DNA from: Minisyncoccota bacterium
Lineage (GTDB): Bacteria; Patescibacteriota; Minisyncoccia; Phycocordibacterales; UBA918
Assembly: GCA_937975855.1 (NCBI GenBank)
Contig: CALJTT010000005.1
Location: 1-52,944 of the forward strand
Direction of reading: 5' to 3'
Length of the DNA stretch: 52,944 nucleotides
A program made the position numbers and the translations under genes. Shown here piece after piece: positions 23,133-30,835 of the stretch. The notes below the pieces were generated by a model. It was not told the origin of the DNA, made no database searches, and was given only the letters and a program-made list of their open reading frames with translations. Within the stretch, counting starts at the first letter, position 1; each line of letters begins with the position of its first letter.

Positions 23133-23204
23133 GCACCTATAGTGAAATGGATATCATTACTGACTTCGGATCAGTCGTTGGGGGTTCGAATCCCTCTGGG
23201 TGCA
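23133..23204 (+). tRNA. tRNA-Arg(TCG)
   Basis: A 72-nt cloverleaf: acceptor GCACCTA with TGGGTGC and discriminator A, anticodon loop CTTCGGA (anticodon TCG, reading CGA), and T loop TTCGAAT closed by a GGGGG/CCCTC-type stem. CCA is not encoded. TTGCTT and TATCAT 16 nt apart at about 23091-23118 form a promoter. Confidence 0.93.
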
Positions 23205-23207
23205 CAT

Positions 23208-23245
23208 AAACAAAAAGATCTACCTTTAGGTAGGTCTTTTTGTTT
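23208..23245 (+). terminator. Terminator of tRNA-Arg
   Basis: AAACAAAAAGATCTACC-type arm pairs with its complement around TTTA, ending in a T run. Confidence 0.85.
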
Positions 23246-23398
23246 ACTGGTTAGCATCTGGGATGAGAAAGGCGGAAAAACACAGTCTGGGAGACTGTGA
23301 ATTTGAGCCAGGGTCGTGAGCGTATAGTTTCAAGGAGCAAAGCGACTATGAAAGTAACGACTCCTGACCGAATCCCTCTGTTTGTTATAATCACTGGA

Positions 23399-23683
23399 AT
23401 GGAACTATTGGAAAAATACCTAGAGACGTTTAAAAAAGAAGGTTTTTCTAGTGTCTATGCGTGGGAAGATCCAGCTGGCACCACCTATCCTGAACATGCG
23501 CACAAAGGCAAAGTCTCCCTGGCCGTAACAGCTGGCTCAATTACCTTTGATTTTGAAGGTGCGAAGAAAGGGTTGGTCGCTGGCGATCGGTTTGATGTTC
23601 CCGTGGGAGCGTTACACACAGCCGTTGTTGGTCCAGATGGTTGGGCTGTAATGGTGGGTGAAGAGATTGAGGGCGACTCGTAA
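23399..23683 (+). CDS. Cupin-domain protein (copy 1)
   Basis: MELLEKYLETFKKEGF starts this 94-residue protein. TATAAT ends 7 nt before the ATG, and the paralogue downstream begins at the same point. An upstream in-frame ATG at 23348 with AAGGAG before it would add 17 residues. A small cupin fold carries YPEHAHKGKVSLAV (His pair of cupin motif 1) and GDRFDVPVGALHTAVVGPDG (motif 2, with another His). Such cupins bind a metal and often sense or stabilise small ligands. It is clearly a tandem duplicate of the next gene. Confidence 0.85.
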   Translation: MELLEKYLETFKKEGFSSVYAWEDPAGTTYPEHAHKGKVSLAVTAGSITFDFEGAKKGLVAGDRFDVPVGALHTAVVGPDGWAVMVGEEIEGDS

Positions 23684-23728
23684 AGATGTGCTGCAATTGA
23701 AGTAGTTTTTGTTATATACTTGTAGCAT

Positions 23729-24013
23729 ATGGAACTCTCGGAACGCTACATGCAAACATTCGAAGATGAAGGCTTCCCTTCTGTTTACGAATGGACTGAC
23801 CCGGCCCGGACTGAATACCCAGAACATGCTCACAAAGGCAAAGTGTCTTTGTTCTTGACCGACGGGTCAATCACTATCGATTTTGAAGGAACTTTTAAGG
23901 AATTAAAGGCCGGAGACAGATTCGATGTGCCAATCGGCAAATTACACACAGCTACGGTCGGCCCACGCGGGTGGATTGTAGTGGTTGGCGAGGAATTTGA
24001 GGAGGGGCCATAA
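23729..24013 (+). CDS. Cupin-domain protein (copy 2)
   Basis: This 94-residue paralogue of the previous gene has the same motifs: YPEHAHKGKVSLFL and GDRFDVPIGKLHTATVGPRG. The two are alike at most positions over the whole length, so they arose by duplication. It has its own promoter-like box: TATACT ends 8 nt before the ATG. No catalytic partner gene is nearby. Function is not predictable beyond metal binding. Confidence 0.85.
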   Translation: MELSERYMQTFEDEGFPSVYEWTDPARTEYPEHAHKGKVSLFLTDGSITIDFEGTFKELKAGDRFDVPIGKLHTATVGPRGWIVVVGEEFEEGP

Positions 24014-24039
24014 ATTAATTTGCACAATAAGCAGCAAAA

Positions 24040-24067
24040 CAATCCCGCTTACCCTAGCGGGTTTGTT
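24040..24067 (+). terminator. Terminator of the second cupin
   Basis: CCCGCT/AGCGGG stem with a 6-nt loop and a TTTGTTTAT tail. Confidence 0.75.
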
Positions 24068-24115
24068 TATATCTCAAACGAAACATATGTAAATAGTATA
24101 TAATATACAAACTAT

Positions 24116-24781
24116 ATGGTTCGGAATCAGGAAAATTATGATCAGGCGGTGCAATTGCGAGAGCGCGGCTTTACCCTGCAAGAGATCGCTAGGGTATGCG
24201 ATGTGTCGAAGTCTACGGTCAGTAAATGGTTGAAAAACAACGCTATTTCAGCGAATATCACCAAACAAAACAAACGTCGGGCTGGGCAAGAAAACGCCAA
24301 GCGACTGAAGCTGATGCAGAAGGCGCGTGGTGTCGAGCGCGCGACTCGGTACTCTGAGTCACTAAAAAATGCTGAGACAGAGTTCAAGCACTACAAAACC
24401 TCTACCCTCTTTATGGCTGGTCTTATGTTGTATTCAGCGCACGGTGACCGCCAGAACGCGTCTAAGGTGCGGTTCTCCTCAACGGACGCTCAGGCCCACA
24501 AGATCTTTATAAAGTTTGCCAAAGAGTACCTGGGCGTTGATGTGGGTGACATACGTTTGTGGTTACAGCTGTATCAGGATCAAACCGAATCTGTCTGTAT
24601 GAAACGCTGGAAGAAATTCACTGGTCTTCCCTACCAACAGTTTTATCGCACCCAATTTGTGCAAACGAATACAAAAAACGCATTGCATTATGGTGTTGGA
24701 AATACTATAATCAGCCGCACAGTTTTGCAGAGAAAGTTACTTAAATGGGTAGACTTAGCGCAGAAAGAGCTTGCAAAATAA
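24116..24781 (+). CDS. HTH protein with LAGLIDADG-like C-terminal domain
   Basis: Residues about 7-45 (VQLRERGFTLQEIARVCDVS, then KSTVSKWLKN) form a resolvase/sigma-type helix-turn-helix. After a basic linker, about 95-200 resemble a LAGLIDADG-like module: LFMAGLMLYSAHGDR stands where LAGLxxGDG occurs, followed by VRFSSTDAQAHKIFIKF and an F-x-GLP motif. The acidic residue of the LAGLIDADG helix is not conserved, so it is probably a DNA-binding regulator rather than an active homing nuclease. Proteins of this layout are common in CPR genomes. TATAAT lies about 11 nt upstream of the ATG. Confidence 0.7.
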   Translation: MVRNQENYDQAVQLRERGFTLQEIARVCDVSKSTVSKWLKNNAISANITKQNKRRAGQENAKRLKLMQKARGVERATRYSESLKNAETEFKHYKTSTLFMAGLMLYSAHGDRQNASKVRFSSTDAQAHKIFIKFAKEYLGVDVGDIRLWLQLYQDQTESVCMKRWKKFTGLPYQQFYRTQFVQTNTKNALHYGVGNTIISRTVLQRKLLKWVDLAQKELAK

Positions 24782-24796
24782 GGATACTTTCACACC

Positions 24797-24867
24797 GCGG
24801 CTATAGTTAAGTGGTATAACACATCGTTGCCAACGATGAATCAAGAGTTCGATTCTCTTTAGCCGCA
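24797..24867 (+). tRNA. tRNA-Gly(GCC)
   Basis: A 71-nt cloverleaf: GCGGCTA/TAGCCGC acceptor with discriminator A, anticodon loop TTGCCAA (GCC), and T arm AAGAG TTCGATT CTCTT. CCA is not encoded. Confidence 0.94.
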
Positions 24868-24873
24868 CCGTCA

Positions 24874-24903
24874 ACAAAACACCAGCTGATGCTGGTGTTT
24901 TGT
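24874..24903 (+). terminator. Terminator of tRNA-Gly(GCC)
   Basis: ACAAAACACCAGC pairs perfectly with GCTGGTGTTTTGT around TGAT. Confidence 0.88.
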
Positions 24904-24963
24904 TTTGAAAGATTGTGCATGTAGCTGACGTATACTAGAAATATAGACATTTATTTTCTTACT

Positions 24964-25608
24964 ATGAAACAAACATCACAATCAGGTTTTTCAACGTTAC
25001 AAATCATTCTTGCCCTAACGGCCACTGCGGTTGTGTTTGGTTTGATATCGACCTTCTCGGGATCGCCTAAAGAGCAAGTGACGGCTGATACGTCAGGGGA
25101 AGTTAGAGAGAGTGACACTCCAATCGAAACATACGCCAACAACAAAGCTGCCGAATTGGTTGCCCCAGCAACAGAGGCAATAACAGAAAAGAACGAGGAA
25201 ATAAAGGCTGAAATGGACGTGGAGACAGTTGAGACGCCGATTGTTGAGTCAGAACCCGTTGTCGTAGAAACAGCCCCTACCCCAGAGCCGGTAGTTGTTG
25301 CGACGGCAGGAACTTTTACAGAATATGATGAGTCGAAGCTTGCGGCGGATGGTACTAATGTGTTGTTCTTCCACGCTGATTGGTGTCCGTCTTGTCGTGG
25401 CTTAGAGAAAGACCTGAATGCTAATCTCAGCGAGATTCCAGAAAACGTGCATATTTTAAAGCTAGATTACGACACTGAGACTGAATTGAAGAAGAAGTAT
25501 AAGGTTATTCGGCAGCACACTATGGTTGTGGTTGATGCTGACGGGAATGAGATTAAGAAATTAACCGGTCTAACTAACACGCTCAATCAGGTTCTGAGCC
25601 AGCTTTAG
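24964..25608 (+). CDS. Membrane-anchored thioredoxin-fold protein
   Basis: An N-terminal anchor (about 10-32, LQIILALTATAVVFGLISTF) and an acidic, Val/Pro-rich linker precede a thioredoxin domain (about 118-214). Its active site is FFHADWCPSCRGLEKDL, with the C-P-S-C redox pair. The domain faces outward and should move electrons to extracytoplasmic disulphides. CcdA starts 3 bp after its stop, which is the classic electron source for such thioredoxins. A TATACT box lies about 45 nt upstream. This pair is the only disulphide chemistry visible in the window. Confidence 0.9.
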   Translation: MKQTSQSGFSTLQIILALTATAVVFGLISTFSGSPKEQVTADTSGEVRESDTPIETYANNKAAELVAPATEAITEKNEEIKAEMDVETVETPIVESEPVVVETAPTPEPVVVATAGTFTEYDESKLAADGTNVLFFHADWCPSCRGLEKDLNANLSEIPENVHILKLDYDTETELKKKYKVIRQHTMVVVDADGNEIKKLTGLTNTLNQVLSQL

Positions 25609-25611
25609 TCT

Positions 25612-26355
25612 ATGGAAATTGAGACACTAACACTTTCCTTCCTAGCCCTGTCATTTTTCTCTGGAGTTTTGACAGTTTTGGCGCCTTGCATATTACCTTT
25701 GCTGCCGGTAATCATTGGTAGTAGCGCTGGTGCACGCAGCAAAGCTACGCCGTACATCGTCATTGGTTCCCTATCGCTGTCGATTATCGTGTTTACTTAC
25801 CTTCTGAAGGCGAGCACGCTGTTTATCGACATCCCGACGTCATTCTGGGCTTATTTTTCAGGCTCTATTCTACTTGTGATTGGTTTGATTTTTGCCTTCC
25901 CTGCCCTATGGGAGCGCGTACCAGGGGTTAGCAAGCTATCGACCAGCGGAAATGCCGTTATTGGCAGCGGGTACACCAAGAAAAGCTTTTGGGGCGACGC
26001 AACTATTGGTGCTGCCCTTGGCCCAGTGTTCTCTAGCTGCAGTCCCACCTACTTCCTTATCTTGGCTGCTGTTCTCCCTGCTAGTTTCTGGCTAGGTACG
26101 GTGTATCTACTGGCGTATGTTGCCGGATTAGCCTTTGTGTTGTTAATGATTGCCCTACTTGGCCAACGGTTTGTGAGCAACATCGCTTGGGCCGCCAATC
26201 CTCACGGATGGTTCAAACGCGGAATCGGCGTGCTGTTCCTGGTAGTTGGTCTAGCTATCTTTACAGGCTTAGACAAACAGTTCGAAGCGTTTATTCTTGA
26301 TACAGGCTTCAACACAGTACAGTTTGAGAACCGTCTGTTAGAGGAAACTCTCTAA
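25612..26355 (+). CDS. ccdA: CcdA/DsbD-type transmembrane thiol transporter
   Basis: The 247-residue protein has about six hydrophobic helices with the two signature Cys: LTVLAPCILPLLPVIIG (about 22-38) and GPVFSSCSPTYFLILAA (about 137-153). The Pro and Gly pattern is that of the CcdA fold, which passes electrons from cytoplasmic thioredoxin across the membrane. It is transcribed with the upstream thioredoxin (3 bp gap) and ends at a terminator. The partner and order support electron export to the cell surface. Confidence 0.92.
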   Translation: MEIETLTLSFLALSFFSGVLTVLAPCILPLLPVIIGSSAGARSKATPYIVIGSLSLSIIVFTYLLKASTLFIDIPTSFWAYFSGSILLVIGLIFAFPALWERVPGVSKLSTSGNAVIGSGYTKKSFWGDATIGAALGPVFSSCSPTYFLILAAVLPASFWLGTVYLLAYVAGLAFVLLMIALLGQRFVSNIAWAANPHGWFKRGIGVLFLVVGLAIFTGLDKQFEAFILDTGFNTVQFENRLLEETL

Positions 26356-26382
26356 CTGTGTAAAAGACTGGGGATATGGGGA

Positions 26383-26412
26383 TAAAGGACAGACTAACCA
26401 GTCTGTCCTTTA
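26383..26412 (+). terminator. Terminator after ccdA
   Basis: TAAAGGACAGACT pairs with AGTCTGTCCTTTA around AACC, followed by TTG. Confidence 0.85.
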
Positions 26413-26461
26413 TTGTTATTTGTTATAATACAAGGATATTATGGATATATACTTAGATATA

Positions 26462-26951
26462 TGTACCACGTGAAACGTTATACATGAAACAAGTTGATAA
26501 AAAAGGTAAAAGAAACCAAGTTGGTGCGTATGGTGAACAAATTGGTGTTAGATTCCTTGAAAATAAAGGTTTCTCTATTCTAGACACAAATTACCTCAAG
26601 AAATGGGGTGAAATTGATATTGTTGCACGGGAAACGGTGGGCAAGAAGGAGTTAGTTCACTTTGTGGAGGTTAAAACCGTTTCTTATGAAACAAGGGAAG
26701 CTTTAAATAATGCCGTTTCCCATGAAACTTGGCGGCCAGAAGAGCAGGTGACAGCATCTAAGCTTAAGAAGCTGCATAGAGTGATAGAAACTTGGCTATT
26801 GGAGCATAACTACGAATTTGACTGGCAAATAGACGTTCTGGCAGTAAGGATTGTTTTGCAAGAGAAGCACGCGACCGTGAAGTACATCCCTAATGTTATT
26901 TAGTTTAAGTAGTTTCATGTGCAACAGGGTATAGGTGTACCACGTGAAACG
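26462..26951. repeat. Five parS-like palindromes around yraN
   Basis: Compared with parS (TGTTTCACGTGAAACA): TGTACCACGTGAAACG at 26462-26477 and again at 26936-26951 (13/16 each), CGTTTCTTATGAAACA at 26678-26693, CGTTTCCCATGAAACT at 26714-26729 (12/16 each), and AGTTTCATGTGCAACA at 26911-26926 (13/16). Two lie inside the yraN reading frame. The first and last are identical copies flanking the gene. ParB binding is inferred, and no parA or parB is in the window. Confidence 0.5.
26484..26903 (+). CDS. yraN: YraN/UPF0102 family predicted endonuclease
   Basis: The 139-residue protein shows the restriction-endonuclease-like pattern of the family: GAYGEQIGVRFLENKGF, then YLKKWGEIDIVARE (E and D of the active site) and LVHFVEVKTVSYE (E-V-K). 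Members are linked to Holliday-junction-like substrates, but their role is unclear. No SD is visible and the leader contains a parS-like site. The gene has low GC compared with its neighbours. Two palindromes inside it interrupt neither the frame nor the motifs. Confidence 0.9.
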   Translation: MKQVDKKGKRNQVGAYGEQIGVRFLENKGFSILDTNYLKKWGEIDIVARETVGKKELVHFVEVKTVSYETREALNNAVSHETWRPEEQVTASKLKKLHRVIETWLLEHNYEFDWQIDVLAVRIVLQEKHATVKYIPNVI

Positions 26952-27016
26952 TTTGTCACTACATTATTCTTTATAATAATTAATATTGTTTGTAATTTGG
27001 CAGAACACTTTTGCTC

Positions 27017-27059
27017 AAAAGAAAACCGTCCAGACTAGATGTCTGGACGGTTTTCTTTT
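27017..27059 (-). terminator. Terminator of tRNA-Pro
   Basis: AAAAGAAAACCGTCCAGAC pairs perfectly with its complement around TAGAT, 5 bp downstream of the tRNA 3' end. Confidence 0.88.
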
Positions 27060-27063
27060 TCTG

Positions 27064-27134
27064 TCGGGGAGCGGAGAATCGAACTCCGGCCACACGCTCC
27101 CAAAGCGCGTACACTACCATTATGCTACACCCCG
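27064..27134 (-). tRNA. tRNA-Pro(TGG)
   Basis: On the minus strand: acceptor CGGGGTG with CTCCCCG and discriminator A, anticodon loop TTTGGGA (TGG), and T arm around TTCGATT. The stretch 27135-27296 upstream is non-coding, with short inverted repeats such as GATAAAAG/CTTTTATC near 27150-27170. Confidence 0.92.
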
Positions 27135-27296
27135 AGCGAGCTGGCAGATAAAAGTTTACTTTTATCTGAGCTGCGAGCGAAGGGGTGAAAGCTTTTGCTT
27201 ACACCCTCGGAACGTTGTTCCACTTCACGCTCGAACTGGTGACCAATGTGTCACCAAAGTCCGCAAAATATACCACCTCTACGACAAAAATGCGAG

Positions 27297-27671
27297 TCAG
27301 TTAATCCTTCCAAGTAATGCAGAAAAATCGCCCAGTCGGGTCACGCTAGAATGAAAGTGGAAAATAGTCTCGTCACTATGGTGACCAATGGCGTATATTG
27401 GAACATTGTTTGCTAAAGCTGCGCCCATCTCAACATACATTCCGGTGCCGCCAGGATCGCCGACTATTATAAAAAATTCAGCCTCAGCTATGGCCTCAAT
27501 CTCAGTTGTGGCTAGTTGTGCAGCATCAGCAAGGTGCTTTGTGTATGGTCGATCAAAATAATCCGCTTTAGTCCAATCGAAGGTCATCTTGTGATCTCGT
27601 TTATTCAGCTCCTTGATCATTTCCTGTACCTCAGGAATACGTTTGGTTCGTGACGAAATATAGAATCTCAT
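27297..27671 (-). CDS. Nucleoside 2-deoxyribosyltransferase-like protein
   Basis: The 124-residue protein has the family layout: an N-terminal strand MRFYISSRTK, then TFDWTKADYFDRPY, a middle FFIIVGDPGGTGMYVEMGAA with the catalytic-type Glu, and the late strand VPIYAIG. These proteins exchange or cleave bases on deoxynucleosides or hydrolyse nucleoside monophosphates (DNPH1 type). TATAAT ends 7 nt before the ATG, so the mRNA is predicted to be leaderless. It is divergent from the EamA transporter gene. Confidence 0.82.
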   Translation of the reverse strand: MRFYISSRTKRIPEVQEMIKELNKRDHKMTFDWTKADYFDRPYTKHLADAAQLATTEIEAIAEAEFFIIVGDPGGTGMYVEMGAALANNVPIYAIGHHSDETIFHFHSSVTRLGDFSALLGRIN

Positions 27672-27720
27672 GTTCTGAATTATACATAATTACAAATCTG
27701 GTAGAATGTGAGAAATTTCT

Positions 27721-28602
27721 ATGGAACTCTGGTTTTTATTTGCTATTGCAGGGATGTTGTTTTCGGGATTGTCCAACTTTATTTTTAAGTTGGCAGCAAA
27801 GAATAACTTTGATTCGGAAGCTTTTAGTTTATATGGTGGAGTTACTTCTATAATTTTGTTGACACCTGTAGTGCTCTTGTTCGACACGTTTTATTTGGAG
27901 CAACCAGTCGCTGCGGGGATAATTTTTGTGGCCAGTATCGTCGCGGCGTTCATTGGAGTGTGGAAGGTGTACGCTTTGCGTTTTATTGATACAACGATTT
28001 ACTTTCCTTTGTTCAAGCTGCTTTCACCGCTGATTGCAATTATGATTGGGGTATCATTTTTTGCTGAATCTTTTTCTGGGAAGGAATGGATTGGTCTAGG
28101 GTTAGGGCTTGTGGTTCCTCTACTTTTAATCAATCGAGCAGAGAGTCAGAGACAAAATAACTTGCTGTATGGACTTATGTTGGTAGGGCTTACTGGAGCA
28201 TTGTCTGCCTCGGTAGCGGCCGCTCACAAATGGGCGACTGATCTGTCACCAAACGCACTTACTTTAACTTTGGCTGCTGGCTTCGGTATTGTTGTTGGGT
28301 CTTGGTTAGCATTGATTTTAAAGCGCGGAGTTGTAGCTGGAACTCAGCATATCGTGCAAGTAGAGAATAAAAGGCAGCTTCTCATTTGGGCGACCGCCCG
28401 AAGTGTAGTGGTTAGTGCGTCAGTAGCGTTGGTCTTGTATGCGTACAGTGCCGGCGGTTCTTTGGCAGTGGTGCACACGATCCACTCCATGTACATCCTC
28501 ATCCCCATAGTCCTCGCCATCATCTTCTACAACGAACACTGGAACTGGCAGAAGGCTACAGCGATTGTGTTGTCTGTCGCGTCGTTGGCTTTGTTGGGGT
28601 AG
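27721..28602 (+). CDS. EamA/DMT-family transporter
   Basis: The 293-residue protein has about ten hydrophobic helices in two five-helix halves, typical of EamA/DMT permeases. It starts with FLFAIAGMLFSGLSNFIFKL and ends with VLAIIFYNEHWNWQKATAIV, the conserved loop before the last helix. DMT proteins move metabolites such as amino acids, nucleotide sugars or drugs; this one cannot be assigned a substrate. TAGAAT lies about 13 nt upstream. The next gene, a NUDIX hydrolase, has its own promoter-like box overlapping the end of this unit. Confidence 0.87.
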   Translation: MELWFLFAIAGMLFSGLSNFIFKLAAKNNFDSEAFSLYGGVTSIILLTPVVLLFDTFYLEQPVAAGIIFVASIVAAFIGVWKVYALRFIDTTIYFPLFKLLSPLIAIMIGVSFFAESFSGKEWIGLGLGLVVPLLLINRAESQRQNNLLYGLMLVGLTGALSASVAAAHKWATDLSPNALTLTLAAGFGIVVGSWLALILKRGVVAGTQHIVQVENKRQLLIWATARSVVVSASVALVLYAYSAGGSLAVVHTIHSMYILIPIVLAIIFYNEHWNWQKATAIVLSVASLALLG

Positions 28603-28627
28603 GGGGATAGTTTGTTATAATGCCAAC

Positions 28628-29113
28628 ATGAGTGAACGACATAAGGCAGTACCGTCTTCTTACTTAATTCTTAGGAAGGAAGGAAAAATTTTGTTAGGTA
28701 AACGCTGCAACACAGGTTATTACGACCAATGGTATGGAGTTCCTGCCGGGCACGTTGAAGAAGGAGAGTTGCCATTGGCTGGATTGATTCGCGAATGCGA
28801 AGAAGAAATCGGTATAACTCTTGACCCAGCAGATGTCGCGCTGGCCCACACGATGTACCGTGGTCAGCAGGCAGATGGTACAGAACGTGTAGACTTCTTC
28901 TTTGTGGCCGAGTACCAGGAAAAATACGAGCCAACCAATCAGGAACCAGACAAATGCTCAGAGTTATCGTGGTTTTCTGAAGATGCTTTGCCGAGCAATG
29001 TAATGCATCATGTTGTGGTAGCGATCGGGCATGTAACTGCGGGAGATATTTACTCTGAACTTACAGCCAAGGAGATCCTGGAGCATGACAAAGCCTACGA
29101 GGAAGGGATTTAG
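28628..29113 (+). CDS. NUDIX hydrolase
   Basis: The start at 28628 (MSERHKAVPSSYLIL) is chosen because TATAAT ends 6 nt before it; the ORF opens upstream inside the transporter gene. The NUDIX box GHVEEGELPLAGLIRECEEE followed by IGI is complete (about 42-64). Preceding YYDQWYGVPA and following VDFFFVAEY fit the MutT-like branch. It has 161 residues. It is the fourth NUDIX-box protein in the window. The substrate is unknown. Confidence 0.9.
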   Translation: MSERHKAVPSSYLILRKEGKILLGKRCNTGYYDQWYGVPAGHVEEGELPLAGLIRECEEEIGITLDPADVALAHTMYRGQQADGTERVDFFFVAEYQEKYEPTNQEPDKCSELSWFSEDALPSNVMHHVVVAIGHVTAGDIYSELTAKEILEHDKAYEEGI

Positions 29114-29114
29114 T

Positions 29115-29156
29115 ATGAAAAAACAAGTATTTTATATTCATGGGGGTGAGTCGTAG
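29115..29156 (+). pseudogene. N-terminal relic of an alpha/beta-hydrolase-like gene
   Basis: One base after the NUDIX stop, an ATG opens MKKQVFYIHGGES followed by TAG. The strand plus HGG turn is how RBBP9/YdeN-type serine hydrolases begin (xVxxIHGG). No continuation is found in any frame before the next gene. It may be a 5' remnant left after a deletion, or a chance 13-codon ORF. Confidence 0.35.
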
Positions 29157-29218
29157 ATAGATAGTAGGTAAACGTTTTATTGCAGTGCAATTATAATAGT
29201 CGTGGTACATTAAGTTTT

Positions 29219-30163
29219 ATGTATAGTCCAAAACCAATCAAAGAACACTTTTTGCCAGCAGAAGACGGTCACAAAGTTTATTTTGCAGAATACGGAAATC
29301 CTGACGGGACTCCAATCGTATCACTCCATGGTGGTCCTGGTTCACAGTGTAAACCAAAGCATGCCGGTCGGCTTAATTTAGAAAAGTATCGAGTGATTAT
29401 CTTTGATCAGCGCGGATGTGGCAAAAGTGAGTACGAAGACATGCTTAAGGAGAACACTACCCAGAAATTAGTTTCAGATATAGAGCGAATTCGGGAAGTA
29501 TTAAATATCGACAACTGGTTCGTTACTGGTGGAAGTTGGGGGTCCGCCTTATCACTTGTCTACGCACAAACGTACCCAAAGAGTGTCCGTGGGCTTTTGG
29601 TTTCCGCTATCTTTTTGGGGGATCAGTCTAGTGTTGACTGGTTTAGTAGTTCTGTCGGATCTTCCACTCTATATACAGATGTTTGGGAGCACAGAAATCA
29701 ATCGCTGGTAGATTGTGGTTTGACAGAGGGAGCTACTGCTCAACAAATAAATGAGAGTCTAAACAACTCAGAAGGTGAAGCTCAAAAGAAATTAGTTGCG
29801 TCCACTATGAATTGGGAAGGTAATTTAATGAGCGCGCAGAGTGACGTGTCATACATGACACCAGATGAGGTGAGTGAGGAAGATGTTACTTATGCAAAAA
29901 TATTCATGCACTACGAAAGTAACGGTTTCTTTTTTGAACCGAATCAAATCTTGTCCAACGTCGAAAAAATAAAGACAGTTCCGATGATCACCGTGCATGG
30001 CCGGCATGACATTTTATGTCCGTTCAAGAGTGCTTGGGATTTGCACAAAGCTCACGGCAACTCTGAAATTGTCCCGTTGCCCCAAAGTAACCATGGGTTT
30101 TCAGCTGATGGTGAAATTGCTAGACGGTATGCATTTGAGAGTTTTTTGTTGAAACACGCTTAA
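29219..30163 (+). CDS. pip: Prolyl aminopeptidase-like alpha/beta hydrolase (S33)
   Basis: I start at 29219 (MYSPKPIKEHF), as in the family. Motifs include VSLHGGPGSQCKPKHAG (oxyanion), IIFDQRGCGKSEYED, the nucleophile elbow GGSWGSALSLVYAQTYP, HGRHDILCPF with the catalytic Asp, and SNHGFS with the His. The 314-residue length is normal for proline iminopeptidases, which cut N-terminal proline. TATAAT lies about 20 nt upstream and no SD is seen. Specificity for proline is inferred from family similarity. Confidence 0.9.
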   Translation: MYSPKPIKEHFLPAEDGHKVYFAEYGNPDGTPIVSLHGGPGSQCKPKHAGRLNLEKYRVIIFDQRGCGKSEYEDMLKENTTQKLVSDIERIREVLNIDNWFVTGGSWGSALSLVYAQTYPKSVRGLLVSAIFLGDQSSVDWFSSSVGSSTLYTDVWEHRNQSLVDCGLTEGATAQQINESLNNSEGEAQKKLVASTMNWEGNLMSAQSDVSYMTPDEVSEEDVTYAKIFMHYESNGFFFEPNQILSNVEKIKTVPMITVHGRHDILCPFKSAWDLHKAHGNSEIVPLPQSNHGFSADGEIARRYAFESFLLKHA

Positions 30164-30218
30164 TCGCGTGAAAGATTTAGCCCTCTCGCCCGTCTTCGAG
30201 TATAATGGTCACTAATAT

Positions 30219-30833
30219 ATGAGTGATCAGGTAGCACATACTGATATGGGTGGGGAATCAAGTGGATACGAAGCTCGATTCTTAGAAGCGTACGACGAAT
30301 ACAACGACGCTCTCTTTCGGCATGCCAAATTGCGAATCAGCAACCACGAGCGTGCGATTGATCTGGTTCACGACACATACACCAAAGTTTGGGCTTATGT
30401 ACGTCAGGGATACGAGATCAAAACCTTTCGACCATTTTTATACAAAGTGTTGAACAACCTCATCATCGATGAGTATCGAAAGAAGAAAAATCAATCGCTC
30501 GACGCCTTGCTCGAACAAGAGGGGATTGACGAGGGCAGTTTTGAGGAGTTGTCGGAGAGTTCTGTTGAAGCATTAGCCGCGACCCTTGATGGTCGCAAGG
30601 CGTTTGACCTGCTTGACGAGTTGCCAGACACGTATCGTGAGGTGATCATTTTGCGCTTTGTCGACGGACTTGGCCCCAAAGAAATGGCCGAGCTGATCGA
30701 AGAGAAGGAGAATGTTATCTCAGTTCGAATCCATCGAGCGCTGAAGATACTTCGGCAAAAGATCGAGGCAGCCGATGAACTGGCTACTGAGAAACGTAAA
30801 GCCGCCGCCCGAAAGAAAAAAGCTACAAAATAA
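30219..30833 (+). CDS. ECF-type RNA polymerase sigma factor
   Basis: Region 2 (about 20-92) reads YEARFLEAYDEYNDALFRHA, then RAIDLVHDTYTKVWAY and FRPFLYKVLNNLIIDEYRKK. Region 4 (about 128-178) reads AFDLLDELPDTYREVIILRF and GLGPKEMAELIEEKENVISV. The Lys/Ala-rich tail (about 185-204) is unusual. TATAAT lies 12 nt before the ATG. The next ORF begins 3 bp after its stop and encodes a membrane protein with a DUF5667 domain, a layout typical of sigma/anti-sigma pairs. The target regulon is unknown. Confidence 0.92.
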   Translation: MSDQVAHTDMGGESSGYEARFLEAYDEYNDALFRHAKLRISNHERAIDLVHDTYTKVWAYVRQGYEIKTFRPFLYKVLNNLIIDEYRKKKNQSLDALLEQEGIDEGSFEELSESSVEALAATLDGRKAFDLLDELPDTYREVIILRFVDGLGPKEMAELIEEKENVISVRIHRALKILRQKIEAADELATEKRKAAARKKKATK

Positions 30834-30835
30834 AC

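Noticed and set aside
26986-27354. Plus-strand ORF of 122 codons with SGSGESNSGHTL
   Set aside because: It is the antisense of tRNA-Pro, and such GESNS-type strings are typical of antisense tRNA frames.
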